Part shown: positions 32,701-42,337 of the stretch, in pieces
Position numbering within the stretch: the first letter of the stretch is position 1
Layout of the letters: each line of letters begins with the position of its first letter
Origin: Microglena sp. YARC
Lineage: Eukaryota > Chlorophyta > Chlorophyceae > Chlamydomonadales > Chlamydomonadaceae
Reading direction: 5' to 3'
Assembly (NCBI GenBank): GCA_022414725.1
Contig: CM039463.1
Location: 86,649,703 to 86,713,702 of the forward strand
DNA: 64,000 nt
Program-made: the position numbers and the translations under genes
Notes under the pieces: generated by a model
What the model was told of the DNA's origin: nothing
Databases searched by the model: none
Seen by the model: the letters and a program-made list of their open reading frames with translations, nothing else

Positions 32701-33164
32701 TTGGCCGACGCGGCCTCGGTAGCCGCGCTTGAGACAGCGAGGCGGTGCACCAGGTCAGCGATGTTGGCGTCCTTAGCGGATACCGCCGTCGTAAACTGGT
32801 CGGTAAGGGCCGAGGTGGCGATGGCGGCCTGATCGAGCTGCGCGCGGAGGTGCCCAATTTGCTCCGCCGCGATCAGGTGCCTAGGCATATGCTCATGCCG
32901 CCTGCGCTCCGCGCCAGCGTGATAGCGAGCGCTGACCTCCTCGAGACAAGGCCCGGTCAGCGGCGTCGTCGTCGTCGTTGGGGCAATGCCCGCGCTCATA
33001 AGCGGGGCAGCGGTCGGCGCACCCGAGGGTGCCGCCAGACCACCGAAGCCGGCAACCAGAGGCTGCAGCGTACCCACTAAGACAGAGGGCCGCGCGTCGG
33101 CAGATGCGGACTCATCCAGCGTCGCACCGAGCTCAGTGTCGGGCTCAGTGTCAGACAACGCCAT
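29752..33164 (-). pseudogene. G2 gag
   Basis: The N-terminal part (33164-31521, 547 codons) starts MALSDTEPDTELGATLDESA, with an Ala-rich coiled coil (HLRAQLDQAAIATSALTDQF) and basic stretches. A Pro/Ser-rich middle lies in another frame (31600-31004). The capsid-like part (31164-29752) has LSGAFTGQLRITYNEAWSSN and LQNYYHAIKSEFRKVPDLTD, followed by an Arg/Gly-rich tail (GRGSISRGAGRGGRGGYGQG) typical of RNA-binding gag ends. At least two frame changes separate the parts. The 5' leader before it is shortened by about 660 bp compared with G1. Confidence 0.75.
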
Positions 33165-33241
33165 CCCTTCAGGATTTATTTTTGCGATTAATTCGAAGAA
33201 AAATTCGTATGCGTGCGTATGTGTATGCGTGAGGTCCCTAA

Positions 33242-33265
33242 GGAACGAAACCAGCTCCGCTACCA
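33242..33265 (-). promoter_or_regulatory. G2 primer binding site, initiator tRNA-Met type
   Basis: On the minus strand, tggtagcggagctggtttcg follows the LTR by one or two bases, identical in this core to the G1 site. Confidence 0.75.
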
Positions 33266-33266
33266 G

Positions 33267-33527
33267 TGTAACAGCTCAAGGATGCCTACAGCAGCTTGGG
33301 GGTTAGTCTAGGGAACAGGCTACGTGATGTAAGTTTACGTGTATGTCGATATGGGTGAACTAGCAGGACAGGTGGGGTGTTACCTAAGTAGGGGATGTAG
33401 AGTGGCTCTGAATGAACGTCTTCGTGGTAGGAGTAGAAGGGTTCGTTCCAAGTAGCTCGTGTCAATGTACGCAACGTGTGCGTTGTGAGCGATGAGGCAG
33501 TACATGGGTATGGTACTGTATCATGTG
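33267..33527 (-). repeat. G2 5' LTR, inner part
   Basis: 261 bp of the LTR, from its TGTAAC end to the LINE-C insertion point; the other 86 bp are at 37636-37721. Together they give 347 bp. Confidence 0.9.
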
Positions 33528-36500
33528 ACTGTAGCACCCTACAGCTATTCAGATATAGGCATCTTAGACAAGGCCATATGGACCCTGGCTAAAAAATGCT
33601 GTGACCTACACCCCTCATTCCCAACTGCTAGTGTCTGCCTCCCCTTGGGACAGGCAGGATTGGGCATCCCCTCCCTAATGGTGGACTATGCTCAAATTAC
33701 AGCAGCCCACCTCACTAGGTCCCTCAACGACACCGGGGAACTAGGCAGGCTAACTAAAGCCCTCCTCCACAAAGAAGCTGCTATGCTCCAGGGTATGGAT
33801 CCTCTTACCTTGCCCAGCCACACACTTCAATACTTTACCCTGGCCAAGCAAATGCACATCCTCAAAAGAGCCTCCATCCAAATCCATATGGAGGACGAAA
33901 CCCTACTCAACCCCCTTCAAGACTCCCTCCCGGACATACCCGAACACACCATTCCCCCCAATCTTCTCAAAACTCTCATCCCCTTGGGCATTACTTCCCT
34001 AGCTGACATTGTGAGCCCTGATGGGACCACAATCATCCCATCCAATACCCTCTCCCACACCTACGGCACAAGAGTCTCCACTAGGCATAAAGTTGCCCTC
34101 AACAGACTCAGCCTACACCTGTGCTCTCCACCCCCACCTAGAAGCCCACCTCAACCCTACTCCTGCCACAGCCCCCTGCCCTTGGCATCGAGGACCCTCC
34201 CCATCCACCTACGCATCCCCCAACGGCACATTACCAAGTTCTCCACATATACTATCAGCCACCACCTTAACAACTGGGACACAGCCCCCGTACCGCCCCG
34301 ACCCTTGACCCCCAATGCCGGCATCCGTACCCCAACCACAACACAGCCCCCCACGCATAATATCGAGGAGATCCCTGCCTCCAATGCACACATGTGGTGG
34401 GCCAGAGAGTCCTATCTTCACCCCACCAAGTATGCTCAAGCCTGGAGCACTGACCCCAAGATTGCTTGGACTGCCAGAATGCAATTCATCAGAAATGACA
34501 CCCACAAATGTACTGACGCCTCCTACTACAAACACCACACCATCCGTAAGAACAGCCCCCCGACGACCTGGTGTATGCTGTCTCTACCCCAGACCTTCTT
34601 GCTCCTCCAACCCCAGCCAAGCTCCTCCACCTCCTATATGGCAACCAACACAGCCTGACCCACCTCCTGGGCTTCAGAGCCCAAAAGAGGAAGGCTAACG
34701 AACCCCGAGAAACCCCCCATCACAGATATTGGAGGGTCCAGAAAGCCCCATGTACCATTCTCTGCCACCATCTCCTTTGTTACATATCTGCTGGCCTCCC
34801 CGTGCATTCCCACACCTACTCCTCTGCCACCTCCATTGTGGTCACTCGGTCCCCCGTCCATCTCACAGAGGAACAAATCACCCTGCTGGTTGGTCCCACC
34901 AGATTCCAGGAACTCCTCCATGCCTACAACACTGAATCTACCCCCAAAGCCGCCACCCCCTCCATTCCACCCAGACAAGACCTCCACCTCACTAACCTCC
35001 AACAACAAGGACAGTGGGCGGAGGGAGGAGAGTTTGATGCCAAATGGTACAGCGAACTCAGGCAAAACCTCATCATTAGCACGTCAGACCACCACCCAGA
35101 CTGGGATATCCACCCCCCGGCAAATACCACATACAGGCTGGTACACTGAATGACAGATACCACCACCTCCCCCCCCAACTCAACAACGGAGATACCACCT
35201 ACGTCTACTCACCAACAGGCCAATGTGTCGGTCATATACCCCTCTCCCAACTCCACCTCCTCCACCACAGATACCATACCACCAAGGCACACTCTCCCCA
35301 CCTCTGGACCCTCCACATCACAGGAACCTTCGCTGGACACGTAGCCACCCTCCTATCACAGCACAAAGACACTACCATCTCCAATGTCTCCCCTGCCATA
35401 CACAAATCTATGCCCACCCTGGGGATGACAACGGACCTTGACACATCACCCCTCCTAATGAGTCCCCACCTCCCCATGGGCAACACCCCCACCCCCATTG
35501 GCCAACTGTTTGGCTTAGGACCCCACTGCTACTCCCAACCTTGGTACGGGGGAGACACACATCTCACCAGCCAGAACCCTGAAGAGGCCCACAAGGCTGT
35601 TCGATGGGCACTAGGCAGTGCCATACATGCTCACACCCCAGATATTCCCGCGTGCACCATCCTCTTGGTCCCACACAAACCCACATATGCCCATAACGCC
35701 CTCCTAAATCACCCATGGGCTATGGAACTAGCCACTCTGCCTACCAAGGCCAAACCCCTCACCCCCTCCCTAATATGGACGGGGGGCAAACTCACCCCTG
35801 CCAAGAGACACAGAGGAACCTACAAACTCATTGCCATCTCAAACCCAGCTGGCCATGCCAAGTACCTCCACAACCCACCCACCACATGGGCCCAAACCAT
35901 GAGGGACATGGGGGCCACTTCCATCCCACGACCAGGTCCCCCCCCCTCCCAATTGGGCCTCCCTACCACCCACCTACCCAAGGCACTTAGCTCCCTCCTT
36001 AAGACCTGGGCACAACAACCCACCCCCATGCAGATAGACCCCACACCCATAACACCCCCCGTGCTCCCGTGCACACATGCTATCCTACATACAAGCACCA
36101 GGCCTCGCTCTATACACAGATGGAAGTGCCATCATAGACAAAGAAGGCGTCCTACGCCTAGGGGCAGGCGTATACTCCCCCAGGGCCGCTGCACGTTGCC
36201 TCCGCATAGACCCTGGCGGACAGGGCATCACTGCCGACATTAATCGCGCGGAACTCGTGGCAATCCAACAAGCACTCATACACTCCGAAATAGATGAAGA
36301 ACTCACCATCTACTGCGACAGCTTATGCTCCTTGCAGCTCATTAACCTGCACATTTACCGTCCCAGCAGGACCCGGGAAAACAAACACCGCGACCTCCTG
36401 CAAGACATCGCCATCCACATTATCAACAGACACAACGCTGCTGCTACCACACGCCTGCTTAAGGTCCGATCTCACTCAGGAATCGTAGGGAATGACGAGG

Positions 36501-37626
36501 CAGACACGCTCGCGAAAGAAGCAACGACAGGATACAATGTAATTGGGCCAGTTAAAACAGGGGAACATGCGCACCTCAATATGCATTGGCCGTCTGTCCA
36601 GCCCCCCAAATCTATTCATGGGGACCAGCCCCCCCGGCGTCCGGCCAACAATCTCACCAAGGGTATTAAGGCTAACCTCCCCACCCCCCTGCACACCGGG
36701 CATGCCAACACCACGGGCATATACTCCTCCATGTGGGAGCAAGCCAACCCCTTCCTCCTCCCCCAGGCTAGTAATCGTTTCTGGCAATCCACCGACATCA
36801 AATGGTGGCAAAAAATACAAATCCACAAGGCTAGGTGGGGACGCTTATGGACTAGGAAACTGGCATACAGATACAAACGCCCCTATGGTACCAGCACTAG
36901 CCCCCCCTCTGATGATAACTGCCCTCTTTGTCGCAAAGCACAGGACGGAGCTGGCCATATTCTTGCTGGGTGCAGCCACCCTGTCTTCAAAGGAATGTAT
37001 ATCAACAGACATAATAAGGCGGTCCAACTCATCCAAAAGGCAGTAGCCAAAGGAGCTCTGGGGGCTCTCCCCATGTACATGGATGCAGGCACCTGTGAAG
37101 CGACATCCGACATTCCCACGAGGCCCCCAACCACTCTCAAACCCCCTGATCTTCCCCAAGCCACATGGGATAAATACAGGCCTGATCTCCTCCTCATTGA
37201 CGACGAATCCAAACCAAGAAAAGCCTACCTAGTTGAACTGGGCTACTGCTCAGACACTAACCACCACATCAAATTCCAGGAAAAGAGCGTTTAGCATAAG
37301 GAGCTCCAACGTATCCTTCAACAACAAGGACTCCTTGTCCACTACCTAGTCTTCACAATAGGTACCACTGGTACCATACCAATCACAACTCTTACCAATC
37401 TCTCCACCTTAGGGATCAGTCGCGAACACGTAGACAAACTCATCTCTAAGCTGCACAGAGAATCTATCGCCTCCTGTACCAGCATTCTTGCCATACGTCG
37501 CATGAAGGAGTCCCTCCCGCCTGGAGGGTGACACTTACTATGTCTGCCATGATGACTTTCCCCAGCTGCGGCGTACGGGAGGGTCCCCTTAACACCACGC
37601 CCCTCCAGGCGTTATCTTTTTTTTTT
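33528..37626 (+). mobile_element. LINE-C: 5'-truncated Dualen-like LINE inserted in the G2 LTR
   Basis: Flanked by tatcatgtg (33519-33527 and 37627-37635), a 9-bp target-site duplication inside the LTR. The 5' end lies in the RT C-terminal part (matches LINE-D around 45350), so about 3.3 kb are missing. The 3' end is ggcgttatc followed by about 10 T. Nearly identical to LINE-D, so both are recent copies. The older LTR around it confirms the order of events. Confidence 0.9.
33532..37530 (+). pseudogene. LINE-C ORF2 remnant: RT end, unassigned region, RNase H, zinc knuckle, restriction-like domain
   Basis: Frames 33492-34658, 34571-35149, 35410-36243 and 36077-37294 follow each other with shifts. 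RNase H reads LALYTDGSAIIDKEG (about 36105), NRAELVAIQQALIHSEI, IYCDSLCSLQLIN and SHSGIVGNDEADTLAKEA. Then come the knuckle CPLCRKAQDGAGHILAGC (about 36920) and the RPDLLLID...YLVELGYCSD segment (about 37175-37255). A TAG at 37291 interrupts the last frame where LINE-D has CAG. The region between RT and RNase H carries HPDWDI, YGGDTHLT and EAHKAVRWALGSA blocks shared with LINE-B. Confidence 0.8.
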
Positions 37627-37635
37627 TATCATGTG

Positions 37636-37721
37636 CGTTCGTCACGTGGCTTACGGGTACGGGGTACCCGTATGCCTTGCTGGACGGCCAGAGTACCCGT
37701 GAAGGGTTCTGTACCGTTACA
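37636..37721 (-). repeat. G2 5' LTR, outer part
   Basis: 86 bp that complete the G2 LTR after LINE-C, ending (in minus orientation starting) TGTAACGG. Directly at 37722 the sequence returns to G1 pol. Confidence 0.9.
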
Positions 37722-39482
37722 CTAACCCCATCTATTGATGTAACTTCTACTAATGCCTTGTCGTCCCCTTGTCTCTTGAAGTTCTCTACGGAGTTTGGCA
37801 TGCGAGTCTCCATTGCAAACGAGTTCATATACGCGCACCCCATTCCGGAAGACGTCGTGTCGGTGTTGGAACACTATTGGGAATGCAAAAACGATGCACC
37901 CTTCGACACATCGGGTATGTTCATCCTCCCGAAAAATGCAAGTAACGATAAACATGTCTCCAGTCTCCTCCAAGGTATTGAGTTATTTAAGGAGTATCAA
38001 TCGTGCGACCACCATATGAAACCCCGCCCCAAGGGGTCACCTTCGAATAAGGTCGCCATCCAAGTATGGTATGATCCTCCCGATTCCGAGCGAGCCGTCC
38101 AAATCAAAAAGGATTGGCACACGATCAACGACGCGACCAAGGCAGTATACTTTGGCCCCGCACCTGAGGAGGGCATCCCCAGTCCGGTTGAAACCCGTCG
38201 GAAAAAACACTGGTGGTCGGAGGCATTGGATCCCAAAGTTCGCGAAAAACAAATCGCTGCCAGACGGTCAACGAAGTGCATCCGTCGCAATCACGCACAA
38301 CGAAATACGAACACTTCCCCCGTGCTCACTACGCGAGCCAATCGGGTATACGAAGTCAACACTGCGACAGCCCCCGATATGCTTTTCAACGCCCGATCTG
38401 GCGCGAAGCAATTGCTCACATTGGCAGACTCGGGCGCAACGGGTTGCCTTATGGAAAAGCAAACGGCTGAGGATCTCGGTTTGCACATCCGCCCTTGGGA
38501 AAACGAACGCGACGGATTCACTTGCGCTAACGACGGGATTATCAAAATCCGCGGGACGGCCACGCTCCCTGTCCACATACAACGGTATGTTGGCAACGTG
38601 TTTGTCCATTACATTACATTACATTACATTACATGTTAAAGTCTACTTGACACCGCGAGGGTGTATGAGACTCTGTGCTTTAAACAAAAAGAAAAAGCAC
38701 CCACAAAGCAAAAAACCCCATTACATCAGGGGTGTGTCGAGGACAAACAAACCAAACTCCCAACCACCGTTTTGGTGGCGTAGGTATTAAACCCCTTAGA
38801 GCAGGACCCAGATCTCAACCACTTACAGTGGCGGAGGTAAGAAGCTAACAAATGAGAAGTCTCAAGAAGAAAAAAAAAGGGATAATAAATTACGGTGCCA
38901 CTAAGCAGTCCAGGGCTTCCTGTCTTGCTCTTCTACAAGTAGAAAGATAGTCGGCTAGGTTGCTCCAAAAAGACTTAGTGCCATTTCCATTCATAAAGGT
39001 TCTGAATGTGGAATCGCAGAATTCCACATTCCATGTCGTTGACAAACTTCCTGGAGGATTAGACCTAATCCTCGGATCCGACTGGATGCGCGATGAAAGG
39101 GCCGTCCTCGACTACGATCGCATGACCATTTCACTCAAACGGTACGACTGCTGTACAACCCCTTATTAACAGGCAGCGGGACGAAACGGCTCATTCCTTC
39201 TTCACCATGGCGCTATCGGGCAAGTCAACTGATGACCCGGTCATTACGGGTCGCAAAGCGGCAAACCTTTTAAAGGCAGGCGCTATCCACGTCATGGTCA
39301 ACGTCCACGAATCGCGGGCGGAGTTACCGGCGTCTAATGTCACTGCCGATGAAAGGGCGAAATTGCTCACGAAATTATTGCCGTCCGACGGACCGTTACC
39401 TGGTCCGCCAGTGGCTAGCATGGATTTCGAAAATTGGATCCACGATAACATCCTTGACCACGACGATAAAACGCTCATCTCG
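37722..39482 (+). pseudogene. G1 post-gag region and protease, with a 420-bp insertion
   Basis: Frame IDVTSTNALSSPCLLKFSTE from 37732 is collinear with G2 29580 downward. The aspartic protease motif LADSGATGCLMEKQTAEDLG is near 38420 and, unlike G2, keeps the following residues in frame. At 38610 an insertion breaks the frame until 39030; it resumes VDKLPGGLDLILGSDWMRDE and stops at TAA near 39167. A second frame (39207-39490) matches G2 to DDKTLI, after which homology ends. Confidence 0.8.
38610..39029 (-). mobile_element. 420-bp non-autonomous insertion with ATTAC tail
   Basis: It interrupts G1 and is flanked by tccat (38605-38609 and 39030-39034). One end is five copies of the pentamer attac; the other end is a perfect hairpin, aatgtggaat-cgcag-aattccacatt. 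If the pentamer is a 3' tail the element reads on the minus strand, like a SINE mobilised by a LINE with a short-repeat tail. I see no A/B box of a tRNA promoter and no coding frame. A solo non-autonomous DNA element is the alternative. Confidence 0.65.
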
Positions 39483-39667
39483 GCCAGAAATTGAAAATTA
39501 GAACATCCAAGTAAGTCACACTGCCGGGGACAGTTGACCCTACTAAGGACGTGGTTTTATCGACACCGGTTCGTAAGCTCACCTTGCTCGAGGTTGGCAA
39601 CGAGGCTAGAACCAGTCACGTTTCATACGGTTGACGGCCACCGTGAGAACCGAAATGCTCCCGACGG
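39483..39667. other. Foreign filler replacing part of G1 RT
   Basis: Compared with G2, about 500 bp of RT N-terminal sequence (from the DLRALLWKYRKVF block to the TSGYYQ block) is absent and 185 bp of unrelated sequence takes its place. I do not recognise the filler. It looks like a repaired double-strand break. Confidence 0.6.
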
Positions 39668-41249
39668 GGTTATTACCAAATACGTATATCGGACGAGGAC
39701 GCGCCGAAGACTGCGTTCACTACCCCGATGGGTCAGTTCGAATTTAAAGTCCTTGGGATGGGGTTGGCAAACGCGCCAGCCACGTTCCAAGCAGTCATGA
39801 ACCAGATATTCGCGCCCTACTTGCACAAGTTCGTTGTGGTCTACTTGGACGATATCTTGGTTTAAGGACGCACTCCGGCGGAACACTTGGCCAACTTGGC
39901 CACGGTCCTCCAAGTCCTCCAGGACAACGAATTCTACGCGAAGCTCTCCAAATGTTCATTCAACAAGACAGAGGTTAAATTCCTTGGTCATTACATTGGA
40001 CGCGACGGAATTAAAGTTGATCCGAAAAAGGTTAGCACAGTCCGCGACTGGCCTACTCAGAAGACGGCGAAACAAATCGGCTCATTCCTCGGTTTGTGCA
40101 ATTACTTTCGCAAGTTTATCCAAGGATATTCATCCCTCGCCGCCCCTCTTCAGACCTTGTCTAACATCAAGGGTGAGCTTGGCCCCTTGTTCAAAAATGA
40201 ACATCTCGTCGCATTCGAAGGCCTCAAAGAAGCCTTGCTTTCCGCCCCAGTCCTCGCACTTCTGGATTTTAGCAAACCATTCGAAGTCATTACTGACGCA
40301 TCCTTACTTGGTACAGGCGCGGTGCTCTTACAAGATAAACACCCCGTCGCCTTCGCCAGCAAAAAGTATATCCCAGCGGAGCTGAACTATACAACGACTG
40401 AACAAGAAATGCTAGCGATCGTCCACGCGTTGACCGAATGGCGGGGCTATCTCAAAGGCTCCCACATGACGTTGGTCACCGACCATAATCCGCTCACATA
40501 CTTCGATACCAAAGCTGTCCTTTCCCGACGCATGGGTCGATGGCAGGAGGACCTCGCGCCCTTTAGCTATACTTGGGAGTATCGCGCTGGTCGCAATAAT
40601 ATGGCTGACCCGATTAGTCGTAACCCCAACCTCTCCGCCCCCGCCGACGTCGCGGTAGCGCACCAGCTGTTGGTGTTCTCGCTCTTGGTCAGCGAATGTC
40701 GTCCTCGATCAAGGAAACCTCGCCCTGTTGCGTTCGGTCCCACGGTCATTGGGGTCCCACCCCGCCCTCCAACGGTCATGCCCGCACCCTCGGTGCCGGT
40801 CAAAGAAACGCGACGACGCAGACGCCCGATGCCTTTGGCGTCGACTCCCTCCTCTCTCTCCATCATGGATCGAATTTTGGCTGGATACAAAACGGACTCT
40901 AACTTCACGCCAGGCTGTAAGCGCCTCCGTGATAAATTTTCCAGAAACGGGGATTGGTTCAAGAAGAACAAATACGGCCGCGAATTTTGGTGCGTCCCTC
41001 TTGACGCAGCTCTTCGCCTGGATATTATCCGCGAAGCTCACGATCCGGTTTACATGGGCCATTGCGGTCGCACCAAAACGTTGGAACTAGTCACGCGCAC
41101 GTTTACTTGGGCCAAAGTTACGGCTGATGTGACTGCCTTCGTCCAACAGTGCCATAGGTGCCAAACAAACAAACCCGGCAACGCTAAGCCGAACGGTACC
41201 ATGGTGCCCGTGGAAATTCCAGACAAATTCTGGGAGTGCCTCTCCACAG
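39668..41249 (+). pseudogene. G1 reverse transcriptase (C-terminal), RNase H and integrase N-terminus
   Basis: RT resumes at [16 protein letters not shown], with [16 protein letters not shown] and YLDDILV near 39845; a TAA follows at 39863-39865 where G2 has a sense codon. From 39887 the frame is open for 450 codons: RNase H (ITDASLLGTGAVLLQDKHPV, TTEQEMLAIVHALTEWRGYL), linker and the integrase zinc finger (HCGRTKT, CHRCQTNK). LINE-D cuts it at 41249 after WECLST. It resumes at 48624. Confidence 0.85.
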
Positions 41250-41347
41250 AAAAAAAAAAAAAGATAACGCCTGGAGGGGCGTGGTGTTAAGGGGACCCTC
41301 CCGTACGCCGCAGCTGGGGAAAGTCACCATGGCAGACATAGTAAGTG

Positions 41348-42299
41348 TCACCCTCCAGGCGGGAGGGACTCCTTCATGCGACGTGTGGCAAGAATGCTGG
41401 TACAGGAGGCGATAGATTCTCTGTGCAGCTTAGAGATGAGTTTGTCTACGTGTTCGCGACTGATCCCTAAGGTGGAGAGATTGGTAAGAGTTGTGATTGG
41501 TATGGTACCAGTGGTACCTATTGTGAAGACTAGGTAGTGGACAAGGAGTCCTTGTTGTTGAAGGATACGTTGGAGCTCCTTATGCTGAACGCTCTTTTCC
41601 TGGAATTTGATTTGGTGGTTAGTGTCTGAGCAGTAGCCCAGTTCAACTAGGTAGGCTTTTCTTGGTTTGGATTCGTCGTCAATGAGGAGGAGATCAGGCC
41701 TGTATTTATCCCATGTGGCTTGGGGAAGATCAGGGGGTTTTGAGAGTGGTTGGGGGCCTCGTGGGAATGTCGGATGTCGCTTCACAGGTGCCTGCATCCA
41801 TGTACATGGGGAGAGCCCCCAGAGCTCCTTTGGCTACTGCCTTTTGGATGAGTTGGACCGCCTTATTATGTCTGTTGATATACATTCCTTTGAAGACAGG
41901 GTGGCTGCACCCAGCAAGAATATGGCCAGCTCCGTCCTGTGCTTTGCGACAAAGAGGGCAGTTATCATCAGAGGGGGGGCTAGTGCTGGTACCATAGGGG
42001 CGTTTGTATCTGTATGCCAGTTTCCTAGTCCATAAGCGTCCCCACCTAGCCTTGTGGATTTGTATTTTTTGCCACCATTTGATGTCGGTGGATTGCCAGA
42101 AACGATTACTAGCCTGGGGGAGGAGGAAGGGGTTGGCTTGCTCCCACATGGAGGAGTATATGCCCGTGGTGTTGGCATGCCCGGTGTGCAGGGGGGTGGG
42201 GAGGTTAGCCTTAATACCCTTGGTGAGATTGTTGGCCGGACGCCGGGGGGGCTGGTCCCCATGAATAGATTTGGGGGGCTGGACAGACGGCCAATGCAT
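41348..42299 (-). pseudogene. LINE-D zinc knuckle and restriction-like endonuclease segment
   Basis: Frames 42299-41730 and 41797-41348 overlap. They carry CPLCRKAQDGAGHILAGC (Cys-x2-Cys...His-x4-Cys) followed by YINRHNKAVQLIQKA, then KYRPDLLLIDDESKPRKAYL and VELGYCSDTN. A CCHC knuckle, RHN/RHD and a RPD...(D/E) pair is the arrangement of the restriction-like endonuclease in R2, CRE and Dualen LINEs. The frame ends LPPGG. The assignment rests on motif order. Confidence 0.65.
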
Positions 42300-42337
42300 A
42301 TTGAGGTGCGCATGTTCCCCTGTTTTAACTGGCCCAA

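Larger units (their letters stand above)
17983..37721 (-). mobile_element. G2: second Ty3/gypsy chromodomain element, inverted relative to G1
   Basis: On the minus strand: 5' LTR (37721-37636 plus 33527-33267, split by LINE-C), primer site, gag, protease, RT, RNase H, integrase with chromodomain, polypurine tract, 3' LTR (18328-17983). Element E interrupts the integrase at 19941-26495. G2 and G1 belong to the same family. The two G2 LTRs differ at roughly one position in ten, and the flanks (atcca left, ctaac right) do not match, so G2 is not a simple insertion here. Confidence 0.75.

Noticed and set aside
17983..37721. G2 as an ordinary insertion into G1
   Set aside because: No matching 5-bp flanks, unequal LTRs and 3 kb of missing G1 sequence argue against it.
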